Shown here: piece by piece, positions 1 through 5,506 of the stretch | Numbering within the stretch: the first letter of the stretch is position 1 | How the letters are laid out: every line of letters starts with the position of its first letter | From: Alphaproteobacteria bacterium | GTDB lineage: Bacteria > Pseudomonadota > Alphaproteobacteria > Sphingomonadales > Sphingomonadaceae | Direction of reading: 5' to 3' | Assembly (NCBI GenBank): GCA_020249025.1 | Contig: JADCGM010000150.1 | Span: forward strand, 1 to 5,506 | DNA length: 5,506 bases | Notes under the pieces: model-generated | What the model was told of the DNA's origin: nothing | Seen by the model: the letters and a program-made list of their open reading frames with translations, nothing else | Databases searched by the model: none | Position numbers and translations under genes: made by a program

Positions 1-1777
1 AGCGCAGCGGCGGGATGCGCGGGGCGGGACCGACCGACTTCACCGTGGCGCGGGTGGCGTCGGCGACGGCGTCTGCGACGAAGGTCCAGCCGCCGACGGT
101 CGCGAGCGGGGCAGAGGCCTCGAGCTCGAAGCCGACATAGGTCGCATCCGCCTGACGGAACTCGAACACCGGCAGATCGTCCTCGATGCGGCCGGTCGCG
201 GTCTCGTAGATGTAGTTGCTGAACCAGTTGGCGTAGACGGCGGCCGACAGGGTCACGCCCGCGCCTTCGGTGCGCACGAAGCCTTCGAGGCCCCAGGCCT
301 TCTCGGCGGCGAAGTCGGGATCGCCGACCTCATAGGCCTGGGTCGCGGCATGCGGACCGTCCGAATAGAGCTCCTCGGCCGACGGCGCGCGGACCGTGCG
401 TGACAGGTTGACGCCGAGTCGCCAGTCGTCGGACGGCTCGAACGAGGCGCCGATCGCGCCCGACAGCGCATCGAAGGACCGCTTCTCGCCGATACTCGCA
501 GCCTTCACGGTCGTCGTCTCGAACCGGGCCGAGCCTTCGAGGTTGACGCGGCCGAGGTCGAACTCCTGCAAGGTGAAAACGCCGAACTGCTCGGTGCGGT
601 TGGGCGGCAGGAAGGCCTCGTCGCCGATCGCCTCGAGCTTGCGGGTGAAGCCCTGCAGGCCGACCGCGCCGCGCCAGCCGCCGCGCTTGGTCTGCACGAA
701 CTCGAGCCGGGCCTCGCGGCCCTTGTTCTTGAACACGGTGCCGGTCTCGTCGCCCTCAAATTCGGTGTGCTCATAGTCGGCACCGCCGGCGCGCAGCTTC
801 ACGCGCTCGAAGAATCCGCCGAGCTCCGCCTCGCCGCGCAGATCGATGCGGGTCTGGCCCATGTCGATGACGACATCCTCATGCGCGTGGGGGGCGGCGC
901 CGATCGTCGGCGGGCCGAGGTCCGGGCGCTCGGGCACGCCGTAGCGGCTGTCGAAGCGGGCGACCGAGACGCCGAAATTGCCCCCCTCGCCGATCCAGGC
1001 GAGCCCGCCGGCCGCGGTCGTGGTCTCGGTAGCGCTGTTCTCCAGCTTGCCGCGGGCGTCGAGCAGCTCCTCGGCCTCGTCGTTGCCGGCCGCCGCGCCG
1101 AGGCGCGCTTCGGCGCGGGCGGAGGGCGCCAGGATGAAGCCGCCGGTGCGCAGATCGTCGGTCTTGCGCCAGCTGCCGTCGACATGCGCCACGAGCGACG
1201 GGGCGAGCGCGATGTCGAAGCCGGCGGCGACGCTGCGCTCGTCGGCGGCCGAGCCGTAGCCGGCGATGACGTCGGCATGCGGATGCTCGGGCACCGCGCG
1301 CGGGATGCGGCGGTCGATGACGTTCACCGCGCCGCCGATCGCCGACGACCCGTAGAGAAGCGAGGCCGGGCCGCGCACGACCTCGATGCGCTCGGCGGTA
1401 ATCGGATCGATGGTGACGGCGTGGTCCGCCGAGGTGTTCGAGGCGTCGATGGAGCCGATGCCATCGGTCAGGATGCGAACGCGGTCGCCCTGAAAGCCGC
1501 GCAGAACCGGGCGCGACGCGCCGGGGGCGAACGAGCTGGACGAGACGCCCGCCTGACGGGCGAGGGTGTCGCCGATGGAGGGCGCGAGCTGGCGCGCCAG
1601 CGTATCGGCATCGACGACGGACACGCTCGACAGCGCATCGATGCGCTCGCGGGCATAGGGCGCGGTGACGATGATCTCGCTCGACTCGCCATGGACGTCG
1701 TCGCCCGCGGCGACCTGGGCTTGCGCCAGAACCGGCGCGGCCGAGAGGAGAAGCGAACCGAGAAGAATGCGACGCAT
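1..1777 (-). CDS. ZnuD-like TonB-dependent outer-membrane receptor, C-terminus cut by window edge
   Basis: This is an outer-membrane beta-barrel transporter powered by TonB, and zinc is the likely substrate. The frame is open for 592 codons from the ATG at 1777 to the left edge. That ATG is the only possible start, because an in-frame stop lies 36 bp upstream (1814-1816) with no start codon between. Residues 1-20 form a signal peptide (MRRILLGSLLLSAAPVLAQA). A TonB box EIIVTA is at 34-39. The plug domain spans roughly 45-155, with RPVLRGFQGDRVRIL at 89-103, SADHAVTIDP at 116-125 and VVRGPASLLYGSSAIGGAVN at 133-152. Barrel strands follow, including a QTRIDLRGE strand at 308-316, and PRIPPLR is at the edge. 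Zinc is inferred from the ZnuD-type plug, including the Asp118-His119 pair, and from histidine-rich loops (PEHPH 163-167, PHAHED 296-301). About 100 or more C-terminal residues are probably missing. Receptor identity is very secure; the zinc substrate is moderately supported. Confidence 0.93.
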   Translation of the reverse strand, partial: MRRILLGSLLLSAAPVLAQAQVAAGDDVHGESSEIIVTAPYARERIDALSSVSVVDADTLARQLAPSIGDTLARQAGVSSSSFAPGASRPVLRGFQGDRVRILTDGIGSIDASNTSADHAVTIDPITAERIEVVRGPASLLYGSSAIGGAVNVIDRRIPRAVPEHPHADVIAGYGSAADERSVAAGFDIALAPSLVAHVDGSWRKTDDLRTGGFILAPSARAEARLGAAAGNDEAEELLDARGKLENSATETTTAAGGLAWIGEGGNFGVSVARFDSRYGVPERPDLGPPTIGAAPHAHEDVVIDMGQTRIDLRGEAELGGFFERVKLRAGGADYEHTEFEGDETGTVFKNKGREARLEFVQTKRGGWRGAVGLQGFTRKLEAIGDEAFLPPNRTEQFGVFTLQEFDLGRVNLEGSARFETTTVKAASIGEKRSFDALSGAIGASFEPSDDWRLGVNLSRTVRAPSAEELYSDGPHAATQAYEVGDPDFAAEKAWGLEGFVRTEGAGVTLSAAVYANWFSNYIYETATGRIEDDLPVFEFRQADATYVGFELEASAPLATVGGWTFVADAVADATRATVKSVGPAPRIPPLR

Positions 1778-1810
1778 GAGACCAACCCACCCTGTGACGG
1801 ACTGGGCGCG

Positions 1811-1839
1811 TCGTTAAATGTGATGTTATATCCTGTCAA
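1811..1839 (-). promoter_or_regulatory. Candidate sigma-70 promoter of the ZnuD-like receptor gene
   Basis: Read on the minus strand, a perfect TTGACA (1834-1839) is followed after a 17-bp spacer by TAACGA (1811-1816). The -10 is poor against TATAAT, as is common in alphaproteobacteria. Transcription would start near 1804, leaving a leader of about 27 nt with only a weak purine-rich stretch before the ATG. An A/T-rich TATAACATCA (1821-1830 on this strand) lies inside the spacer and resembles half of a Zur operator. The promoter lets the receptor be expressed independently of the upstream SapC gene. Confidence 0.4.
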
Positions 1840-1886
1840 TCAGGCCGGCAGAGGTCTACGACCAACCACCGGCCCGGATCGACGAA

Positions 1887-2636
1887 CTAGACGGTCGGCA
1901 GACCCTGCTGGCGAGCGTAGATCTCGCGCAGGTTGCCGAGGCTGAACAGGTGCGCATAGACGAGGCCGAGCGCGCCGTTCTGAACCATCTTGCGGGCCTG
2001 GTCGCCGCGCATCTCCTGCACCTTCTCCTCGGCAACCATGCGGAAGCCGCGGTAGATCGCCGGCTGCTCGTTGTCGCGCGAGACGGTGAACTCGCCGTCG
2101 ATGAGCAGGCCCGACTTCTCGAGGTCCTCGACAAAGGCGCGGGTGCGCGCGACCGACTGCTCGAACTGCTCGCAGAACTGCAGGATGTTCTTGGTGATCT
2201 CGCTCGGCTGGTCGCCGTCGAACAGCTTGTCGGCGCCGTCGGGGCCGACGAGGCCCGACTGGTCGTCGAAGCACAGCGACAGCTCGGTCGACTCCGGCGT
2301 CAGCTTGGCGAGAAGGAATGGATAGCGGCGGATATAGGCCGGGATGTAGGTGTCCGGGCGCCAGTTGCCGTCGGCATCGACGAAGGTGTTGACGCCTTCG
2401 TTCAGGCCGAGGAGCGCGAGCGGGGCCGGGCCGTCGCCCATGCCGAACACGATCGGATAGTGGCGCTGCGCCGCCGCGAACTCGTCGACCGTGATCGGCA
2501 CCGCATGGGTGATCTTCGTCTCGGGGAACGCCGAGCGCAGGGTCAGGCCCCAACCGGGATGGAGCTGCGACGAAAGCGGCGCGATCGACTGATAAAAGAG
2601 CGGCAGCGGCTGGGCGTTGTCGGGCTGGCTGGCCAT
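1887..2636 (-). CDS. SapC-family protein
   Basis: The product is a 249-residue protein of the SapC family, named after a Campylobacter surface-layer locus gene. Its biochemical role is not established. The length is normal for the family. It has no signal peptide or membrane segment, so it is probably cytoplasmic. Recognisable stretches are the N-terminal PLFYQSIAPLSSQLHPGWGL (12-31), HAVPITVDEF (44-53) followed by RHYPIVFG (58-65), the WRPDTYIPAYIRRYPF block (92-107), the LIDGEFTV motif near residue 180, and a C-terminal GALGLVYAHLFSLGNL segment. The ATG at 2636 is chosen because GGAAAG (2642-2647) sits 5 nt upstream. ATGs further upstream at 2675 and 2696 lack a good ribosome site, fall within the predicted promoter and leader, and would add an atypical N-terminus. 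The gene ends 109 bp before the ZnuD-like receptor on the same strand. SapC genes commonly sit beside TonB-dependent receptors in sphingomonads and Caulobacter, which suggests a link with receptor function or envelope nutrient uptake. Confidence 0.93.
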   Translation of the reverse strand: MASQPDNAQPLPLFYQSIAPLSSQLHPGWGLTLRSAFPETKITHAVPITVDEFAAAQRHYPIVFGMGDGPAPLALLGLNEGVNTFVDADGNWRPDTYIPAYIRRYPFLLAKLTPESTELSLCFDDQSGLVGPDGADKLFDGDQPSEITKNILQFCEQFEQSVARTRAFVEDLEKSGLLIDGEFTVSRDNEQPAIYRGFRMVAEEKVQEMRGDQARKMVQNGALGLVYAHLFSLGNLREIYARQQGLPTV

Positions 2637-2663
2637 GATGTCTTTCCGAACGTGAATATGTTG

Positions 2664-2681
2664 CGGACCCCCCATGGTCCG
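2664..2681 (-). other. Hairpin in the SapC leader
   Basis: CGGACC and GGTCCG form a perfect 6-bp stem around a 6-nt loop, 28 nt upstream of the SapC start. No run of T follows on either strand, so an intrinsic terminator is unlikely. It could stabilise the leader or the 3' end of the dehydrogenase transcript. A chance origin is possible in DNA this rich in GC. Confidence 0.3.
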
Positions 2682-2692
2682 GCGAAGCGCTC

Positions 2693-2721
2693 CCATTAGG
2701 CGGCAGCCGTTTCCGGCGCAA
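2693..2721 (-). promoter_or_regulatory. Weak candidate promoter for the SapC gene
   Basis: On the minus strand TTGCGC (2716-2721) is followed by a 17-bp spacer and TAATGG (2693-2698). The -35 is fair and the -10 weak. The predicted start near 2686 would exclude the ATG at 2696 and so agrees with translation from 2636. Read-through from the dehydrogenase 103 bp upstream is an equally possible source of SapC mRNA. Confidence 0.22.
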
Positions 2722-2739
2722 GGCAGGGGCGATGCGGCG

Positions 2740-4146
2740 CTAGAGCACCTTCCCCGGATTCATGATGCCGAGCGGATCGAGCGCGGCCTTGATCGCGCGC
2801 ATCGCCGCGAGCTTGCCGGGATCGCCCAGCCGGGCGAGTTCGCCGCGCTTCAGCGTGCCGATGCCATGCTCGGCCGAGATCGAGCCGCCGGCCGCGACGA
2901 CCATGTCGTTGACGGCGGGCGTCAGGTCGGCCGCCGCCGCGGCGAAGTCGGCGAAGGCGACGCCGGCCGGCGGGCGCACGTTGAAATGGACATTGCCGTC
3001 GCCGAGGTGGCCGAACGCCAGCACCGAGGTGCCGGGCCAGTCCGCCTCGATCCGCCGTGTCGCTTCGACCAGAAAGCGCGGCATGCGCGTCACAGGGACC
3101 GCGATGTCGTGCTTCAATGCGGCGCCGTCGCGGCGCTCGGCTTCGGGCAACTCCTCGCGCAGCGCCCAGAGCGTCGCGCGCTGCGCCTCGCTCGCGGCGA
3201 CCACGGCATCCACCGCCTCACCGCCCGCGATGGCCTCCCCCAATCCCTCCTCCAGCGTACCCGCGAGCGGATCGTTCGCGCGGGACGAGGTGGCCTCGAC
3301 GAGCACATACCAGGGGTGCGCGGCCGCGAAGGGATCGCGGGCGCCCGGGATATGACGGAGCACGAGATCGAGCCCGAGCCGGGGGATCAACTCGAAACTG
3401 TCGACCGCGCCGCCGGTGATCCGGCGCAGCCGGCCGAGAAGCGCCAGCGCCGCCTCGGCGTCGGGCAGCGCGACGAAGGCGGTAGCGACGGTTTCGGGCT
3501 TCGGCGCCAGCCGCAGCGAGGCCGCGGTGACGATGCCGAGGGTTCCCTCGGCCCCGATGAGCAGCTGCTTGATGTCGTAGCCGGTGTTGTCCTTGCGCAG
3601 CCCCGACAGCTGATCGAGCATGGCGCCATCGGGCAGCACCGCCTCGAGGCCGAGCACCTGCGCGCGCATCGTGCCCCAGCGCAGCACCTGAACGCCGCCG
3701 GCGTTGGTCGAAACCAGCCCGCCGACGGTGGCGCTGCCCTTCGCCGCCAGAGACAGCGGGAAGCTGCGCCCGGCGGCGGTCGCGACGTCATGCACCGCCT
3801 GCAACGTCACGCCGGCCTCGGCGATGAGGCTGTCGTCGGCGGGATCGATGCGGCGGATGGCGTTCAGCCGCTGCAGCGACAGGATGACGGTTCCGCCCTC
3901 GGGCTCGGGCACGCTCGCGCCGCACAGGCTGGTATTACCGCCCTGCGGGACGAGGCCGATGCGGTGCTCGGCCGCCAGACGGACGATCGCCTGGACCGCC
4001 GCGACGCTCGCCGGGCGCAGCAGCAGGTCCGCGCGTCCGGTCTTGCGGCCGCGCCAGTCGGTCAGATAGGGGGCGAGCAGCGCGGGATCGCGGATCGCGC
4101 CGCCCGGACCCGCTGCCGCCGCCATCGCTTCGAGCGCTGCACTCAT
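2740..4146 (-). CDS. FAD-linked D-2-hydroxyacid dehydrogenase, D-2-hydroxyglutarate dehydrogenase-like (GlcD family)
   Basis: This 468-residue flavoprotein of the PCMH-type FAD-binding family oxidises D-2-hydroxyacids to 2-oxoacids, passing electrons to a carrier other than oxygen. N-terminal FAD-binding motifs are PQGGNTSLCGAS (67-78), PLSLAAKGSATVGGLVSTNAGG in two parts (130-141 and 142-151), and LRKDNTGYDIKQLLIGAEGTLG in two parts (183-192 and 193-204). The C-terminal FAD-oxidase domain has GHLGDGNVH (379-387), SAEHGIG (424-430) and the terminal MNPGKV. His380, His387 and Glu426 match the metal-binding triad of D-2-hydroxyglutarate dehydrogenases. The plug of motifs in the FAD domain fits that subgroup better than glycolate oxidase GlcD, but D-lactate or another 2-hydroxyacid remains possible. 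The ATG at 4146 is preferred over an in-frame TTG at 4182, which overlaps the likely -35 element and would add twelve residues. There is no signal peptide, so the enzyme is cytoplasmic or loosely membrane-associated. No functional tie to the downstream genes is evident. Confidence 0.93.
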   Translation of the reverse strand: MSAALEAMAAAAGPGGAIRDPALLAPYLTDWRGRKTGRADLLLRPASVAAVQAIVRLAAEHRIGLVPQGGNTSLCGASVPEPEGGTVILSLQRLNAIRRIDPADDSLIAEAGVTLQAVHDVATAAGRSFPLSLAAKGSATVGGLVSTNAGGVQVLRWGTMRAQVLGLEAVLPDGAMLDQLSGLRKDNTGYDIKQLLIGAEGTLGIVTAASLRLAPKPETVATAFVALPDAEAALALLGRLRRITGGAVDSFELIPRLGLDLVLRHIPGARDPFAAAHPWYVLVEATSSRANDPLAGTLEEGLGEAIAGGEAVDAVVAASEAQRATLWALREELPEAERRDGAALKHDIAVPVTRMPRFLVEATRRIEADWPGTSVLAFGHLGDGNVHFNVRPPAGVAFADFAAAAADLTPAVNDMVVAAGGSISAEHGIGTLKRGELARLGDPGKLAAMRAIKAALDPLGIMNPGKVL

Positions 4147-4153
4147 GCGCGCT

Positions 4154-4182
4154 TCTATGGTCGCGGTGCGGCGCGCTGGCAA
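4154..4182 (-). promoter_or_regulatory. Candidate promoter giving a leaderless dehydrogenase mRNA
   Basis: On the minus strand TTGCCA (4177-4182) is followed by 17 bp and CATAGA (4154-4159). Only seven bases separate the -10 from the ATG at 4146, so transcription would begin at the ATG or one base before it. The lack of a convincing Shine-Dalgarno in front of that ATG is consistent. Leaderless mRNAs are well known in alphaproteobacteria. The call rests on pattern alone. Confidence 0.4.
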
Positions 4183-4191
4183 TTCGCGCCG

Positions 4192-4219
4192 TTGACCGGG
4201 CCGTAACCATCCCTAGGTT
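4192..4219 (+). promoter_or_regulatory. Candidate promoter of the small secreted-protein gene
   Basis: TTGACC (4192-4197) and TAGGTT (4214-4219) are separated by 16 bp. The strong -35 and loose -10 are common in GC-rich alphaproteobacteria. Transcription would start near 4226, giving a leader of about 44 nt that contains the hairpin at 4234-4257. Its -35 lies only 9 bp from the -35 of the divergent dehydrogenase promoter. Confidence 0.42.
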
Positions 4220-4233
4220 CAGGGCGTGTTCAA

Positions 4234-4257
4234 GCGTCCGCGCGCCTAGGCGGACGC
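4234..4257 (+). other. Perfect 8-bp leader hairpin
   Basis: GCGTCCGC (4234-4241) and GCGGACGC (4250-4257) pair perfectly around an 8-nt loop. The stem ends one base before the GGAGG ribosome site (4259-4263) of the gene starting at 4270. There is no following T-run, so it is not an intrinsic terminator. Its place in the predicted 5' leader suggests an effect on ribosome access or mRNA stability, or a protein-binding inverted repeat at the DNA level. Confidence 0.5.
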
Positions 4258-4258
4258 C

Positions 4259-4263
4259 GGAGG
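4259..4263 (+). promoter_or_regulatory. Shine-Dalgarno that fixes a TTG start
   Basis: GGAGG is the strongest ribosome-binding site in the window. It lies 6 nt before the TTG at 4270 and directly touches the TTG at 4264. Normal spacing therefore selects 4270, which also yields a signal peptide of typical length. Confidence 0.6.
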
Positions 4264-4269
4264 TTGAAC

Positions 4270-4701
4270 TTGCCGCGTTTCCCGTTGCTCTTGCTGCTGC
4301 TCCTGACCGCGACCGCCGCGCACGCCGGTCCGGATGCGGTGCGCAAGGTCGCGCTCGACCCGCCGCGGGTGCGCGAGGTCGAGGTCGAGGACCGCGATCG
4401 CGGCAGCGTGCTCGGCCTGCTGTCCAAGAAGTCGAAGCGTGCCTGCGTCGACGTCGCGCTGATCGCCGGCGCCATCGTGACGAGCGACAAGTCGATCGAA
4501 CTGCGCATGGTCGACGGCGAGCGCTGGCGCATGGGCTTCAAGCGCGCCTGCCCCGCGCTCTCCTATTATCAGGGCTTCTATTACCGCCGCACCGAGGCCG
4601 GGAAGCTGTGCGCCGGTCGCGACGCGGTCAGCGCGCGGTCCGGCATCACCTGCCCGATCGAGACCATCGCCCGCATCAAGAAGAGCAAGAAGGGCGACTG
4701 A
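4270..4701 (+). CDS. Small secreted four-cysteine protein, possibly DUF6491-like
   Basis: The predicted protein has 143 residues and no assigned function. Residues 1-19 form a short signal peptide with seven consecutive leucines (6-12) and an AHA cleavage site before Gly20, so it should be periplasmic. The mature part starts with a charged segment (25-57) and continues with a compact domain holding Cys59 (RACVDVALI), Cys94 (RACPALSYY), Cys114 (KLCAGRD) and Cys128 (ITCPIE). Four cysteines in an exported protein suggest two disulfides. The layout of a Cys-hydrophobic strand, Cys-Pro, Leu-Cys-x-Gly-x-Asp and a final Cys reminds me of the DUF6491 family of sphingomonads and relatives, but I cannot confirm this. 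The C-terminus is lysine-rich (KKSKKGD). The TTG at 4270 is chosen because GGAGG (4259-4263) is 6 nt upstream; a TTG at 4264 would abut that site. Its start region is divergent from the dehydrogenase, and 196 bp separate it from the next receptor gene. Confidence 0.82.
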   Translation: MPRFPLLLLLLLTATAAHAGPDAVRKVALDPPRVREVEVEDRDRGSVLGLLSKKSKRACVDVALIAGAIVTSDKSIELRMVDGERWRMGFKRACPALSYYQGFYYRRTEAGKLCAGRDAVSARSGITCPIETIARIKKSKKGD

Positions 4702-4702
4702 C

Positions 4703-4720
4703 CGTTGCCCTGACGCAACG
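4703..4720 (+). terminator. Short hairpin just after the secreted-protein stop codon
   Basis: CGTTGC (4703-4708) and GCAACG (4715-4720) form a 6-bp stem with a 6-nt loop, beginning one base after the stop codon. No T-tract follows on the plus strand. It may act as a weak terminator or protect the 3' end. The rest of the gap up to 4897 shows no convincing promoter, RNA gene or repeat. Confidence 0.3.
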
Positions 4721-4897
4721 CCTGCCCCTCCGACAGCCTTGTTCCGAGCCGCTGCGCTAGACAGCGCCCCCGGCAATTTGCGAGACAGGCCCCAACAAGG
4801 GCCGCACGCATCCGCGTGACGTGCTCACTGAACCGCCGGTCGCGGCCTCCGCAAGAGGGGCAAGTCCGGTTCTGCTATCCTTCTGGGGGTTGTTTTC

Positions 4898-5506
4898 ATG
4901 ACATCGTTGTTCCGTACCCGTCTCGCGCTCGTCGCGACCGCCTCGACTCTCGCCGTCATCGCCGCGCCGGCCTTCGCGCAGGGCGCCGCCTCGACCGTCG
5001 AGAACGACGAGGGCGTCGTCGAGGAGATCATCGTCACCGCCTCGAAGCGCGCCCAGACCCTTCAGGACACCCCGATCTCGGTCGCGGTGACCACCGTCGA
5101 GGCGATCGAGCGCAGCCAGGTGCGCGACCTCATCGACCTGCAGACGCTCGTGCCGTCGCTGCGCGTCAGCCAGCTGCAGAGCTCGGCCAACACCAACTTC
5201 GTCATTCGCGGCTTCGGCAACGGCGCCAACAACGCCGGCATCGAGCCGTCGGTCGGCGTGTTCATCGACGGCGTCTACCGCTCGCGCTCGGCCGCCCAGA
5301 TTGGCGACCTGTCGAACATCGAGCGTGTCGAGGTCCTGCGTGGCCCGCAGTCGACCCTGTTCGGCAAGAACGCCTCGGCCGGCATCATCTCGATCGTCAC
5401 GCAGGCCCCGCAGTTCGAGTTCGGCGGCAACGGTGAGATCAGCTACGGCAACTATGATGCGCTCGTCGCCCGCGCGGCCGTCACCGGCCCGCTGTCCGAC
5501 ACCGTC
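4898..5506 (+). CDS. TonB-dependent receptor, N-terminal 203 residues (runs off the right edge)
   Basis: This is a second outer-membrane TonB-dependent transporter, of a subfamily different from the ZnuD-like one. Only the first 203 codons are in the window; such receptors usually have 700-900 residues. Residues 1-27 form a signal peptide ending APAFA before Gln28. A textbook TonB box EEIIVTA is at 42-48, followed by SKRAQTLQDTPISVAV, typical of the large sphingomonad receptor families. The plug domain covers about 55-170, with FVIRGFGNG (101-109), SVGVFIDGVYRSRS (118-131), IERVEVLRGPQSTLFGKNAS (141-160) and AGIISIVTQ (161-169). The first barrel strands start near residue 178 (NGEISYGNYD). 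The ATG at 4898 has a G-rich ribosome site (GGGGG, 4885-4889) 8 nt upstream in a T-rich leader, and it gives a full signal peptide. The plug does not reveal the substrate, which could be a siderophore, a plant-derived compound or an oligosaccharide. No clear promoter was found nearby, so a longer leader is possible. Confidence 0.96.
   Translation, partial: MTSLFRTRLALVATASTLAVIAAPAFAQGAASTVENDEGVVEEIIVTASKRAQTLQDTPISVAVTTVEAIERSQVRDLIDLQTLVPSLRVSQLQSSANTNFVIRGFGNGANNAGIEPSVGVFIDGVYRSRSAAQIGDLSNIERVEVLRGPQSTLFGKNASAGIISIVTQAPQFEFGGNGEISYGNYDALVARAAVTGPLSDTV

Noticed and set aside
1843..1874. GGCCGG/CCGGCC inverted repeat as a terminator after SapC
   Set aside because: The stem has only 6 bp of GC-only, self-palindromic sequence with a 20-nt loop and no T-run, so it is likely chance.
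2637..2696. Longer SapC product starting at the ATG at 2696
   Set aside because: No ribosome site precedes it, the extension includes a leader hairpin and a possible promoter -10, and the ATG at 2636 has GGAAAG at proper spacing.
767..2699. Plus-strand open frames of 392 and 249 codons (767-1945 and 1950-2699) opposite the receptor and SapC genes
   Set aside because: They are antisense to genes with unmistakable protein motifs. The 767-1945 frame is in exact codon register with the receptor, so it is open because the minus-strand genes avoid TTA, CTA and TCA complements. Translations are low-complexity R/A/G/D-rich with no domain.
2674..4206. Plus-strand 510-codon open frame opposite the dehydrogenase
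   Set aside because: It runs in exact codon register antisense to the dehydrogenase over its whole length. The translation is a low-complexity Arg/Ala/Gly/Asp-rich string, and no ribosome site supports it.
4788..4803. GGCCC/GGGCC hairpin as a terminator
   Set aside because: The stem has only five GC pairs, no T-run follows, and it is nearly 90 bp past the preceding stop codon. Such stems arise readily by chance here.
4873..4881. Extended -10 (TGCTATCCT) as the promoter of the right-hand receptor
   Set aside because: There is no matching -35, and the implied transcription start would fall within the ribosome-binding site, leaving too short a leader.
4816..5436. Plus-strand 206-codon frame overlapping the right-hand receptor
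   Set aside because: The other frame beginning at 4898 encodes a signal peptide, TonB box and plug domain. This one is an arginine-rich frame shadow.

Overview
The window is GC-rich bacterial DNA with an alphaproteobacterial character, most likely a sphingomonad (order Sphingomonadales) or a related group such as Caulobacterales. The grounds are two TonB-dependent receptors of types abundant in those bacteria, a SapC-family gene beside one of them, and weakly conserved -10 elements. The placement is inference from gene content and style; no rRNA or other marker gene is present.

There are five protein genes. Three lie head-to-tail on the minus strand and are read from about 4146 towards 1. 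They are an FAD-linked D-2-hydroxyacid dehydrogenase of the D-2-hydroxyglutarate dehydrogenase type (2740-4146), a cytoplasmic SapC-family protein (1887-2636), and a ZnuD-like outer-membrane TonB-dependent receptor (1-1777) whose C-terminus runs off the left edge. The gaps between them are 103 and 109 bp, and each contains a plausible promoter, so they form a co-directional cluster that need not be one transcript. Two genes lie on the plus strand: a small secreted four-cysteine protein (4270-4701) divergent from the dehydrogenase, and a second TonB-dependent receptor of a different subfamily (4898 to the right edge, N-terminal part only).

The theme is nutrient acquisition at the cell envelope. 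The left receptor carries features of zinc-uptake receptors. The right one is a generic sphingomonad-type receptor whose substrate cannot be told from the plug domain. SapC-family genes recur next to TonB-dependent receptors in these bacteria, but their role is unknown. The dehydrogenase is probably a housekeeping oxidation enzyme that happens to be adjacent.

The non-coding interest is in the 123-bp divergent region at 4147-4269. It appears to hold two back-to-back promoters, one giving a nearly leaderless dehydrogenase mRNA and the other a short leader with a perfect 8-bp hairpin just before the Shine-Dalgarno of a TTG-initiated gene. I see no CRISPR array, mobile element, RNA gene or defence system, and nothing I would call a clearly new system. 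The long open frames antisense to the three minus-strand genes are codon-bias shadows.
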